From the NCBI GenBank assembly GCA_937902995.1, contig CALEKY010000147.1, positions 1-16,051 on the forward strand: a stretch of DNA of 16,051 nt, given 5' to 3'. The notes under the pieces are model-generated. The model saw only the letters and a list, made by a program, of their open reading frames with translations, made no database searches and was not told where the DNA came from. The translations under genes were made by a program, and so were the position numbers. The DNA comes from an uncultured Sinobacteraceae bacterium. GTDB lineage: Bacteria; Pseudomonadota; Gammaproteobacteria; Steroidobacterales; Steroidobacteraceae. Of this stretch, positions 1 to 7,056 are shown piece after piece (position 1 is the stretch's first letter; every line of letters begins with the position of its first letter).

Positions 1-361
1 CGGTGGGAGAGGAAATAGGCTGTAGGCTGAAGGCTTGAGGTAAGAAGCGATGCTGCGTTTGGCGGTTACCGTACCCTGCTATCCCAAGCTCAAGTCACCA
101 GATTCGCAATTACCCATGGTTCTAAAGCGAGTGAAAAGGCTCAGAATGACCGACGCATGGTACGCACACATCAGATGCCAAGCCATGCGAGTCTGACGCA
201 GACGGTCGAGAGCGTCATGATCCGCGGCCTGTAGCATGTGACTTTAGCTGGCGGCGAGCATTCTCGAAGAAGTTCAGACATTCAGCATATTCGACGGGAA
301 CATCTTCGTTGCCTTCAACTTGCAGACAGCGGTGACGACAAGCAGCACAGGCTGAAACAAA
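1..361. other. Left-edge stretch with no convincing gene
   Basis: No reading frame here has a good start, ribosome site and recognisable product. Two details are visible. A short run of three imperfect 7-base repeats (TAGGCTG, TAGGCTG, AAGGCTT) lies at 16-36. On the minus strand, the frame of the neighbouring lipoprotein stays open for 48 codons after its TAG stop, down to a TGA at 215-217. Confidence 0.5.
16..36. repeat. Three tandem 7-base repeats
   Basis: The bases read TAGGCTG, TAGGCTG, AAGGCTT in direct succession. It may be the end of a longer intergenic repeat family that continues left of the window. No function is evident. Confidence 0.45.
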
Positions 362-1141
362 CTATCGAATTGCAAACACTGCGATCCCTGCGGTTCGCGC
401 CGCCGATGTGATCGCCGCTACAAGTTGCGTTTGCCCCGTCGCGAGCGGATACACAATAGCAATGCCTGTCGCCGTTTGGTTAGGAAGCAAGCACGGCGCT
501 CCACCAAACGAAACCGATACGTTGAAGACGTTCTTGCCAGAAGCGCGCGGTGTTATCGTGCCTGTACCGCTACATGCGCCTTCGCTCACGCTCAAAGTGC
601 CGTTTGCGTTCACGCTCATAGAAACAGAGCCACCCAGGGAATTCATCGCCGACCAGCTTCCCGTCACGTCTGTGAGCGCGGCAGCCACATCATAGTCATA
701 GAGCGAATCGTCGATCGGCCCTCCGGACAACTGCACCGTCCCGGCCTGCGGATACGTCACCGTACCGGTGATTGTCTTGGCGTTGCTGTTGTACGTCGCC
801 TTAAGCGTTCCAGAAGGAGCAGGAAAGAAACCGAAATCTCGAATGTTGTTGGACGTGTAGGATCCCTCGCCGCTCCAGGTTCCGTTTCCTTGCACAAAAC
901 CTTCGACATAGAAGATCGAACCCATGTCGTTTCCATACAGCGCCCAGAAATCGCCGTTCTCGAGAATAAGCGCTTGAAAATCGCTGGATGTGCTGCCCGA
1001 GAGCGTGCCGCCATACACGCCTTCCGGCGTGGCCTGAGTGGGCGTTAGAAAGCCGCCGCCAACTTCCGTGTTGTCGCCATCACCCCCTCCGCAGCCGACC
1101 AACAGCGCGACTGCCAGCCCTGAGAGAATCCGTTTGCTCAT
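362..1141 (-). CDS. Putative secreted lipoprotein of unknown function
   Basis: This 259-residue protein starts with a classic lipoprotein signal: basic MSKR, a hydrophobic stretch, then lipobox L-V-G-C with the acylated cysteine at 17. A glycine-rich tether follows (GGGDGDN). The mature part is rich in Gly, Ser, Thr and Tyr and alternates short beta-strand-like stretches with turns. It looks like two similar halves (about 40-145 and 155-259), suggesting a beta-barrel or calycin-like fold anchored to the outer membrane. A lone Cys pair near residues 190 and 218 could form a disulfide. The start is supported by GAGGAG six bases upstream. It appears to be a single-gene transcript, divergent from the metallo-hydrolase gene. 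I do not recognise the family and assign no function. Confidence 0.8.
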   Translation of the reverse strand: MSKRILSGLAVALLVGCGGGDGDNTEVGGGFLTPTQATPEGVYGGTLSGSTSSDFQALILENGDFWALYGNDMGSIFYVEGFVQGNGTWSGEGSYTSNNIRDFGFFPAPSGTLKATYNSNAKTITGTVTYPQAGTVQLSGGPIDDSLYDYDVAAALTDVTGSWSAMNSLGGSVSMSVNANGTLSVSEGACSGTGTITPRASGKNVFNVSVSFGGAPCLLPNQTATGIAIVYPLATGQTQLVAAITSAARTAGIAVFAIR

Positions 1142-1442
1142 GAATACTCCTCATGAACCTTTCCATTGGCTTCAGGCAGTCTAAGCAAACGTTATGATTT
1201 GAAATGTGATGGCATCTGCACTCAGGAAACTTCTTTCCGTGACCGACTTTGCATCCGCCTGACGTGCAAGGAGCGAGAAGCGCGAACGTCGTGCCCCTGT
1301 GGCTTTGACAACACTATTTCATCACCTTCATCCCCACGCGGGAGGGCCACTTACGAAATCGCAGCCTCTCTTGCCACTGCCCAGCGCCCTGTGACCGGGC
1401 TACACTTCCCCGCGCACTGTTGCCACGTTAACGGAGGCCGGC
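1142..1442. other. Divergent intergenic region
   Basis: This 301-bp gap separates the divergent lipoprotein and metallo-hydrolase genes, so it must hold both promoters. A TTGACA-like hexamer occurs near 1304 on the plus strand, but no good -10 box sits at the right distance. No gene or RNA is recognisable. Confidence 0.5.
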
Positions 1443-2411
1443 ATGGCTCGAGACGACACGAACCGTCGTAACAGCATCGTTGGACGCCTCGTCGCTGCAG
1501 GCGTAACGCTGCTGGTGATGGCCGCACTGTTGGCGCCGCTGTTCGCACAGCAGTCGTCGGCACCGGAAGGTCCGATCGTACGAGCAGGCACGGCGGTCAA
1601 AGTGTCCGAGCACGTCTTCGTAATTCCGGACAACGACATGCCGGGCGTGGCGAACATCGGCATCGTCGTGGGCCGAGATGCGGTGCTCGTGATCGATACC
1701 GGGATGGGTAAACGCAACGGCGAAATCGTCGCTGCCGAAGCGCAGAAGCTCGGCGACAACAAACCGATGTACTTGGTGACGACGCACGTTCATCCCGAGC
1801 ACGATCTCGGCGCGCACGGCTTTCCGGCATCGACGAAAATGATCCGCAACAGCGCGCAGATCGAAGAGATCGCAGAAGTCGGATTGCGGGTGGCCGAGGC
1901 CTTCAGCAAACGATCGGAGCTCATGCGAGAGCTGCTCGAAGGCGCCGACTTTCGCAAGGCCGACGTCGTGTTCGATGGGGAGCACTCTCTCGATCTCGGC
2001 GGCGTGCACGTACGCTTGCTAGCAATGGGTCCGAACCACACACCGGGCGACACTGCCGCATTCGTCGAAGAAGACGGCGTTGTATTCGCGGGAGATGTCG
2101 CAATGCGCGCTCTGCCCTCCTTCGCCAGTCCGAAATCGAGCCTCGCGCATTGGTTATCGAGTCTCGACCGACTCGAGGCCCTGAAGCCGCGAGTCGTCGT
2201 TCCAAGTCATGGACCGATCGGCGACACAGGATTCATCGCTGCCTATCGTGAGTACTTGCAGGAAGTGCGAGACCGGACCGCGGCAGCAAAGGCCGCGGGC
2301 CAGACGCTCGAACAGGCAACACAAACAGTCATCGAGGCACTGAAACCGAAATATCCCGAGACCGGACGCATCGGCGGCGCGGTGAGGTCTGCGTACGCGG
2401 AGGCTTCGTGA
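1443..2411 (+). CDS. Exported metallo-beta-lactamase-fold hydrolase
   Basis: This 322-residue protein has an N-terminal signal peptide (basic residues to about 15, hydrophobic core 17-34, likely cleavage after LFA-Q), so it should act in the periplasm. The MBL-fold metal motifs appear in order: H115-x-H117-x-E119-H120-D121, H199 in NHTPGDT, D218 in FAGD and H256 in PSHGP. These are the usual ligands of a dinuclear zinc hydrolase, except that the Asp of HxHxDH is Glu. After about residue 260 comes a helical tail, as in many exported MBL proteins. The substrate cannot be predicted; lactonase, thioesterase and beta-lactamase-like activities all occur in this superfamily. GGAGG at 1433-1437 supports the start. 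The gene stands alone and converges on the GTPase operon. Confidence 0.9.
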   Translation: MARDDTNRRNSIVGRLVAAGVTLLVMAALLAPLFAQQSSAPEGPIVRAGTAVKVSEHVFVIPDNDMPGVANIGIVVGRDAVLVIDTGMGKRNGEIVAAEAQKLGDNKPMYLVTTHVHPEHDLGAHGFPASTKMIRNSAQIEEIAEVGLRVAEAFSKRSELMRELLEGADFRKADVVFDGEHSLDLGGVHVRLLAMGPNHTPGDTAAFVEEDGVVFAGDVAMRALPSFASPKSSLAHWLSSLDRLEALKPRVVVPSHGPIGDTGFIAAYREYLQEVRDRTAAAKAAGQTLEQATQTVIEALKPKYPETGRIGGAVRSAYAEAS

Positions 2412-2439
2412 TTGAAAGTGCTGCTGGTGAGGCGAGCAC

Positions 2440-2453
2440 ACATATATATATGT
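2440..2453. repeat. 14-bp AT palindrome
   Basis: ACATATATATATGT is a perfect palindrome and a very AT-rich island in GC-rich DNA. It lies just past the metallo-hydrolase stop, between two convergent transcription units. It could be a protein-binding site or simply a flexible AT tract. Confidence 0.5.
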
Positions 2454-2458
2454 AGACT

Positions 2459-2500
2459 GCTGGCGCGACCGCTCAGGGAGCGCGGTCTTAGCGCGCCAGC
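2459..2500. terminator. Possible bidirectional hairpin terminator
   Basis: GCTGGCGCG (2459-2467) is fully complementary to CGCGCCAGC (2492-2500), giving a 9-bp outer stem. A second GC-rich stem lies inside (GACC with GGTC, and GCTC with GAGC, around an AGG loop). It sits exactly where the metallo-hydrolase gene and the GTPase operon converge. No U-tract follows on either strand, so it is not a textbook intrinsic terminator. It also overlaps the stop codon of the small membrane ORF. Confidence 0.4.
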
Positions 2501-2628
2501 GTCCACGCAACGATTAGCGATGCGAGCCAGAACAATCCCTTGCAGAAAAAGAACAAAAAGGCGAGCAGCGCGCCGCGAGAACGCCAGTCGCGCATAGCGG
2601 ATTCCGTCGAAGCACGTGTCACGGGCAT
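2488..2628 (-). CDS. Probable small single-pass membrane protein
   Basis: This is a 46-codon frame read from an ATG at 2628, whose first base lies eight bases past the TGA of the upstream roadblock gene. The product has a short polar N-terminus (about 18 residues), the basic sequence RDWRSRG, then a long hydrophobic stretch with Phe, Leu and Trp running almost to the end. That is one or two membrane segments. Spacing and strand fit the last gene of the GTPase operon, possibly translated by coupling, because no strong ribosome site is visible. If real, it could tether the soluble GTPase/roadblock proteins to the membrane (inference). The same frame can start upstream at 2697, but that would overlap the roadblock gene. 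The protein is unrecognised, and it could be a chance frame. Confidence 0.5.
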   Translation of the reverse strand: MPVTRASTESAMRDWRSRGALLAFLFFFCKGLFWLASLIVAWTLAR

Positions 2629-2636
2629 CGGCGATT

Positions 2637-3074
2637 TCACGCGCGCGCGACCTCTCCTACAAGGTGCCGTCCCAGATTCTCGCAGCATGTCTTGCACGCA
2701 TAATGGAAATGTCCGAACAGGGCATCTTCTGCTGCGATCGCAGTGAGCAACAACGCGTCATCGGAGTTGGGCACCGCCATCATCAGCACCTTCCCGTTGC
2801 TACCTTCGAGCACGAGATTCTCGTACGTACCCAGACGCACTTCGTTCACGATGGCGCAGCCTACCGCGTAAATCGAGCTCGCCATTGCAGCGAGTCGTCT
2901 TCTAGATTCCTCGTCGCTGTGGACCGCGACCAGTTCGAAGCCGTCGACGGTGCACACTTGAGCGGCCAGCACGAGCCGATTCTTGGTCGTCAGCGATTTC
3001 AACTCTGCCAGCATCGCTGCGCCGAATCGCTCTCGCAAAGCCTCGACGTCCATCGAACTTTTCGTTCGTTGCAT
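2637..3074 (-). CDS. Roadblock/LC7 domain protein (MglB-like partner of the GTPase)
   Basis: This 145-residue cytosolic protein has the roadblock/LC7 pattern. A first helix (about 8-27, DVEALRERFGAAML) is followed by a strand with 'VCTVDGFELVAV' (about 41-52), a long helix containing 'RLAAMASSIYAVG' (about 60-72), a strand pair 'YENLVLEGSNGKVLMMAV' and a final helix with HFHYACKTCCENLG. Proteins of this class dimerise and act as GAPs, effectors or platforms for MglA/Rup-type small GTPases. The GTPase gene ends seven bases upstream, which strongly supports a physical partnership. Start: GGAGG lies about 12 bases upstream of ATG 3074, inside the end of the GTPase gene. A later ATG at 3050 (MDVEAL) is the alternative. 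The CKTCC cysteine cluster near the C-terminus is unusual. Confidence 0.8.
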   Translation of the reverse strand: MQRTKSSMDVEALRERFGAAMLAELKSLTTKNRLVLAAQVCTVDGFELVAVHSDEESRRRLAAMASSIYAVGCAIVNEVRLGTYENLVLEGSNGKVLMMAVPNSDDALLLTAIAAEDALFGHFHYACKTCCENLGRHLVGEVARA

Positions 3075-3081
3075 AGCAGCG

Positions 3082-3615
3082 TCAGTCCTCCGCTACCTCA
3101 AGGATGCTGAGCAGCACATCGAAGAGCATGAGCACGTTTTCGCGCAGTCGAACGTCCACGCTCAACACGGGCAACATGAGTCCGCGTGCTTCGAGATAGT
3201 CGTAATAGGCATCGAGACTCGGTTCGGGATGCGTGTCCATTCGTCCGACCCCGATCACGACACAGCCCTGCTCGACCAGCGACCGGAAGTTGTCCAGGTA
3301 CATCTGCATGTCCTCGAGCGGTTCAGGCCGGCTGTTGTCGACGAGCAGAATCAGCCCGAGCGCACCTTTGGCCAGGATCTCCCACATGAAACGGAAGCGT
3401 TCCTGACCCGGTGTACCGTATAAGCGCAGCACGGAGCCGTCATCGAGCCTTACTTCACCGTAGTCGAGTCCGACGGTGGTCGTCGCCTTGGTCGACGAAC
3501 GATCCAAATTGGCGACGTCGGTGCTGACGACCTTCGTTTGGCTGACGGCAGCGACGGCCGTGGTTTTCCCCGCGCCCATCGTGCCCGTGAACAGGATTTT
3601 GTACTCCTCGGCCAT
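3082..3615 (-). CDS. Ras/MglA-like small GTPase
   Basis: This is a 177-residue GTPase. G1/P-loop is G11-T-M-G-A-G-K17-T-T. A threonine-rich switch I follows (STKATTTVGLDYG, about 41-53). G3 is Y-G67-T-P-G70-Q71-E-R-F, the 'GTPG' form common in prokaryotic roadblock-associated GTPases rather than DTPG. The G4 position reads G-R125-M-D127, so the NK of NKxD is absent and only the Asp remains. It should bind and hydrolyse GTP and cycle between roadblock-bound states. The start is ATG 3615, which overlaps the upstream stop as TAATG, so translation is coupled. A longer frame back to 3738 adds 41 Arg/Cys-rich residues antisense-like in composition and is rejected. The assignment to the prokaryotic Ras-like superfamily is firm; the subfamily is uncertain. 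Confidence 0.92.
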   Translation of the reverse strand: MAEEYKILFTGTMGAGKTTAVAAVSQTKVVSTDVANLDRSSTKATTTVGLDYGEVRLDDGSVLRLYGTPGQERFRFMWEILAKGALGLILLVDNSRPEPLEDMQMYLDNFRSLVEQGCVVIGVGRMDTHPEPSLDAYYDYLEARGLMLPVLSVDVRLRENVLMLFDVLLSILEVAED

Positions 3616-4571
3616 TACCGCTCCTGGATGCCGAGCGCGCTTCGCAAGCGGCTGAACAGCGATGCGCGCGTACTCGAAACGGCAGGCCGCTTGGCGACCG
3701 GTGCGCGCGAGACAACACCGGACGCAAGGTAGCCGCATAGACTGGATGCGTTGACGAAGCCCCGCACCGTGTCGATGTCCATGCCCGATAGCTCCGCGAG
3801 CTCATGCAAACTGTTGACGCTCTTCGCCAACACTGCAGCGATACGTCGATGTCTCGCGTCGTGAGGCAGGGCCGGAAAGTTCGGCCATGTCCTCAGGCGC
3901 AAGGGCGTATCGGGAGGTATCCACGGCAGCAGCCCCATCGGGCCGATCATGTCGCCGACGAGCCACTGCAATCCGATGAGCGGTCGAGCGATCAGATCGT
4001 CCGGCACGGCGCTGCGCTTCAGCGTCTCGAACGAGAGCTCCATGTCGGGCGCCATGCTGCGTAGACGCGCGAGCGGTAGCTGACAGAAGAACTGACGTGC
4101 AAGCGGCGCGATGTACAACGGCTGATGCGCCAAGCCCTTGACCCGCCACACGAGATCCGGATCGCGTTCGGCTGAGGCGTGCCGCAGAATCGATGCAAGT
4201 TGCAGCGCATCGCCTTCGATCGTCGATTTTGCGGACGGGGCTGCTGTCTTCGGCGCATCCTGCACTTTCTTCAGCAGCTCGACGACCTCTTCGGTCCGTA
4301 TCGGCCACCGCAGCTTTAGACAATCCGCAGGCGCTTCGTCCGTCGCGCCGACCAGGGCAGCGAACGTCGCCTGCGGATAGGCCGAACGGTTGCGCAAAGC
4401 GGCCTGCCCCGCTGGATCGTCGAGTCCAACCACGACGAGATCCGCTTCGGCCGGCGAGCACATACGCCATTGCTTGCTGACGACTCCCGTGATCGTCGCC
4501 ATGCCGACCATGGTCCGCAGACGCTTGTCGTCCGCGGGACGCAAACCGATTTGCGCGATGCCGAACGCCAT
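3615..4571 (-). CDS. Unrecognised protein with receiver-like N-terminus, GTPase-operon member
   Basis: This 318-residue cytosolic protein has at least three parts. Residues 1-105 look like a response-regulator receiver fold without a clear phospho-acceptor: strands 'DLVVVGL' and 'ATFAALVG', then 'LKLRWPIRTEEVVELL', which resembles the end of a receiver domain. Residues 118-230 are an all-new helical region. Residues 240-285 (SLHELAELSGMDIDTVRGFVNASSLCGYL) look like a helix-turn-helix or winged-helix unit. A basic tail follows (TRASLFSRLRSALG). It overlaps the GTPase start by one base (TAATG), so the two are probably made in fixed ratio. It may be the adaptor between phosphosignalling and the GTPase. 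The ATG at 4571 lacks a good ribosome site, but an in-frame stop closes the frame just upstream. I know no named family for it. Confidence 0.8.
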   Translation of the reverse strand: MAFGIAQIGLRPADDKRLRTMVGMATITGVVSKQWRMCSPAEADLVVVGLDDPAGQAALRNRSAYPQATFAALVGATDEAPADCLKLRWPIRTEEVVELLKKVQDAPKTAAPSAKSTIEGDALQLASILRHASAERDPDLVWRVKGLAHQPLYIAPLARQFFCQLPLARLRSMAPDMELSFETLKRSAVPDDLIARPLIGLQWLVGDMIGPMGLLPWIPPDTPLRLRTWPNFPALPHDARHRRIAAVLAKSVNSLHELAELSGMDIDTVRGFVNASSLCGYLASGVVSRAPVAKRPAVSSTRASLFSRLRSALGIQER

Positions 4572-4666
4572 GGTGAATCAGCCGCGTCATCGCCATGATC
4601 GACGCGGCGACGCGACGATGGGCAAACCGAACGATGGATGAGCACCGCTGCGCATACGGTCGAAGA

Positions 4667-5071
4667 TCAAGCGGCTTGCTCGAGCTCGGCGATCATGACG
4701 CGCGTCTTCGACAACGCCATGCCGAGGTTGACCGATTTGCGGCACACGAAACAGGCGACGTGGTCCTGGTTCTTCTTGGTCCGCACGAAAACGTGCACCA
4801 GGTTTTCGCTCAGAACGACGATCTCCTGGAAATAGTGGCTCTTGTCGCCCTCGACACCGCGCGCCTTCTTGAACGCGTTCTCGATCATCACGACGTTCGG
4901 TCCCTGGAAAAGGTCCGTCGTCGCGGCGGCCAGGAAGTCGAGAACGTTCTGCGGATGCGAATCGACCGTCCTGATCGCAAGCAACATTCCCGTCGACAGG
5001 TCCACATATCCGCCTGCGACACATTCGGGAATCTGGCTGATGGCTTTTTGAAGTGCGTTGTCGAGCGACAT
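4667..5071 (-). CDS. Roadblock-like protein, second copy in the GTPase operon
   Basis: This 134-residue soluble protein starts with a short helix (DNALQKAISQIPE). It continues with 'GGYVDLSTGMLLAIRT' (about 19-34), typical of the first beta-hairpin of roadblock domains, then a long helix (VLDFLAAATTDLFQG), then strands 'FQEIVVLSENLVHVFVR' and 'DHVACFVCRKSVNLG', and a closing helix. Length and order match roadblock/LC7 proteins, but motif similarity is modest. It is not a close copy of the other roadblock protein in the operon, so the two may form a heterodimer (inference). AGGAG seven bases before ATG 5071 supports the start. It begins three bases after the ABC-phosphatase stop, and a 95-bp gap follows before the next gene. 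Confidence 0.65.
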   Translation of the reverse strand: MSLDNALQKAISQIPECVAGGYVDLSTGMLLAIRTVDSHPQNVLDFLAAATTDLFQGPNVVMIENAFKKARGVEGDKSHYFQEIVVLSENLVHVFVRTKKNQDHVACFVCRKSVNLGMALSKTRVMIAELEQAA

Positions 5072-5074
5072 GAA

Positions 5075-6433
5075 TCAACTCCTGCAGATTGACGTTGGGA
5101 TTTGCTGCCCCATCGGCATGCGCTCGACCGCAGCAGATTCGCTGCGACCGAGTACCGACGAGAACTCTTCGAGAAATCGGATCTGGGCCTCGGATTGGAC
5201 CCAGCGGGATTGGCGTCGGCGCGCCGTTTCGAGCGCCGTCAACGCGGACGCGCCGCACCAGATCAGATAGGCAGCGAGGATGGTGCCCGTTCGCCCGAGC
5301 CCGGCTTTGCAATGAACTGCGACGACCTCGTCGGCGGCGAGCATGCGCTCGATCGACGCACACAGCTGTTTCGCTGCCTCGATGGTCGGTGCTTCCATAT
5401 CGCGCACCGGATACCGAAGCAGCGAGATGCCGTAGGGCTCGAGCAGTGCTTCATCGAGCGGTTGCTCGGTGAGCGACACGAGGACCGTGACGCCCACGCG
5501 CCGTAGCGCTTCGAGATCGTAGTCGAGACTGCGCACGATTCCCGGCTGAGGCGTTCCCGCCAGACGTCCCGGTATCAACCAAACGAAACCGTCGGGACCC
5601 ACGGCAGCACTCGCAGCTTCTTGCCGCCGCGCCGGTGGAGGCACGAGTGCATGCGCTTCGGGCGCAAGTGTCTCGGGCTCCGCGTTCGGCGACACATCGA
5701 TACAGGAACCCGTGGCGAGGAACTGCCGTCCTGCATCGCTGAGCGGCCGCTCGAAAAAACTGGCTGTCGGCTGCGTTTCCTGGACGACGCCTCGTGCCAA
5801 TAGCACGAGCGTTCCGCCGAGACGGCGGATTTCGCGCTGATTGTGGAGCACGACGAGCACGGCCCGCGACTCGGCGAGCCGTCGCAAGTAATCGATCACC
5901 AGCGCGGCACCCTCGGGGTCGACACCGTTCGTCGGTTCGTCGACGCACAAGAGCGGCGCGCCCGCCGCTGCCATGCGGCCGATGGCAACCAAGCGCTGCA
6001 CATGCAGGGGCAGCTCGACCACCGGCTCGTTCAGCGCAGTCTCGAGGTCGGCAAGGTGCAGCTCTTCGAGGATCTGTCGCGCCCGCTCGCGTTTTTGCGC
6101 GTAACTCGAAGCGAACCGCTCGGGCGCTTCCATCAGCAGGTTTTCGAGCAAGGTCGAGGTGAAGAGGCGCGCATGCTGGACGACCAGCGTGGGCCAACGA
6201 TCCTCGTGGCCGAGCGGCCGACCGAGGTACGTCGCTTCACCCCACGTCCTGGCATACGGAATCGCCCGGTGATATCCGCACAGCGCTCTCAACAGAGTCG
6301 ACTTTCCGGTGCCCGCCGGTCCGACGATGACGGTGACCCCACGCACCGCGATCTGCGCGGAAACGTCCTGGAGCACTGTGCGCGTGCCGTATGCGACACC
6401 GAATCCTTTCAAAGAGAGACAAGTGTCCGTCAT
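5075..6433 (-). CDS. PstB-like ABC ATPase fused to a dual-specificity phosphatase
   Basis: This 452-residue protein has two domains. Residues 1-230 are an ABC ATPase: Walker A G38-PAGTGK44-ST, Q-loop Q86, Walker B LLCVD165E166, D-loop NGVD and H-loop H197. The region after Walker A (LRALCGYHRAIPYARTWGE) follows the PstB pattern. The LSGGQ signature is replaced by L-P-L-H-V (141-145). After a Pro/Ala-rich linker (about 250-282) comes a dual-specificity phosphatase (283-430) with general acid D345 (VRDMEAP) and active site H374-C375-KAGLG-R381-T, the full HCx5R motif. It should therefore cleave phosphoesters, most likely on proteins, through cysteine chemistry. No membrane permease gene is nearby, so a transport role is doubtful. 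It is the first gene of the operon; no strong ribosome site precedes ATG 6433. Confidence 0.93.
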   Translation of the reverse strand: MTDTCLSLKGFGVAYGTRTVLQDVSAQIAVRGVTVIVGPAGTGKSTLLRALCGYHRAIPYARTWGEATYLGRPLGHEDRWPTLVVQHARLFTSTLLENLLMEAPERFASSYAQKRERARQILEELHLADLETALNEPVVELPLHVQRLVAIGRMAAAGAPLLCVDEPTNGVDPEGAALVIDYLRRLAESRAVLVVLHNQREIRRLGGTLVLLARGVVQETQPTASFFERPLSDAGRQFLATGSCIDVSPNAEPETLAPEAHALVPPPARRQEAASAAVGPDGFVWLIPGRLAGTPQPGIVRSLDYDLEALRRVGVTVLVSLTEQPLDEALLEPYGISLLRYPVRDMEAPTIEAAKQLCASIERMLAADEVVAVHCKAGLGRTGTILAAYLIWCGASALTALETARRRQSRWVQSEAQIRFLEEFSSVLGRSESAAVERMPMGQQIPTSICRS

Positions 6434-6494
6434 GTCGGCCGCATCCCAAGCTTTGCCACGGCCGAACCGGATCGCACAGAAGTGGCGCAGCGGA

Positions 6495-6530
6495 TGCGCG
6501 CGATCGCGCAGACGCGGTGCGCTTCACCGC
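6495..6530 (-). promoter_or_regulatory. Tandem hairpins in the leader of the ABC-phosphatase operon
   Basis: Read on the minus strand, GCGGTG/CACCGC forms a 6-bp stem with a 5-base loop (6530-6514). Three bases later, TGCGCG/CGCGCA forms a 6-bp stem with a 4-base loop (6510-6495). They lie about 60-100 bases before the start codon. Two adjacent hairpins are the general shape of ANTAR-protein RNA targets, but these loops do not match the usual hexaloop with A1 and G4. Chance stems are common in GC-rich DNA. Confidence 0.3.
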
Positions 6531-6598
6531 ATCCACGTCCGTATTGCGTGTTTTCGAAGACCAAAGCACTCACATCTGCCCATCCGACGTGGCTCGCG

Positions 6599-6613
6599 CT
6601 GCAGTATCTGCAG
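6599..6613. repeat. Paired CTGCAG palindromes
   Basis: CTGCAG-TAT-CTGCAG: two copies of a 6-base palindrome with a 3-base spacer, in the divergent control region. It could be an operator; there is no direct evidence. Confidence 0.3.
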
Positions 6614-7056
6614 ACGCGTAAAGATCCAGTCCGCAGGGCATTTGCCCATACGACTAGTCGTTCTCAACTCGACAGGCAGGTGTAAGGCCTTGCTGAAGCG
6701 GTCGCCGCAGAGCGCGGCGCGCACATCGTGAGCTGGATTGGATGCGACGGGGATGAGGTCGCACGCTCGCTCGATGCACGATGCAGACTATGAGCTGCGC
6801 TCCGTGCGGGCCGTGGAATGCGTCACGATTTCGCTCGACCTAGCGACCAAACTGCGACATGGATCTCGCAACAGATCGGACGCTCCTTCGTTGACTTTCC
6901 ATCGCGCTCGTTCCGCGTTCGAAGATGCCGCGCTGTATTGCCCGCCAGATCCTCGATGAGCTAACGTACTGGCAAATCAAGAGGCGGCGGTTGACTCGAT
7001 CTTCAACCCGAGCCTCGCAACTGTTCTCCGCCGTCTCCCCGCGGGTTTTTGTGAAT

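Noticed and set aside
3616..3738. N-terminal extension of the small GTPase
   Set aside because: Adds 41 Arg/Cys-rich residues that overlap the upstream gene and precede the strand leading into the P-loop; the TAATG overlap at 3615 is the natural start.
6524..6724. 66-codon minus-strand frame from a GTG in the divergent gap
   Set aside because: Third codon positions are not GC-biased like the real genes, no ribosome site, no recognisable domain.
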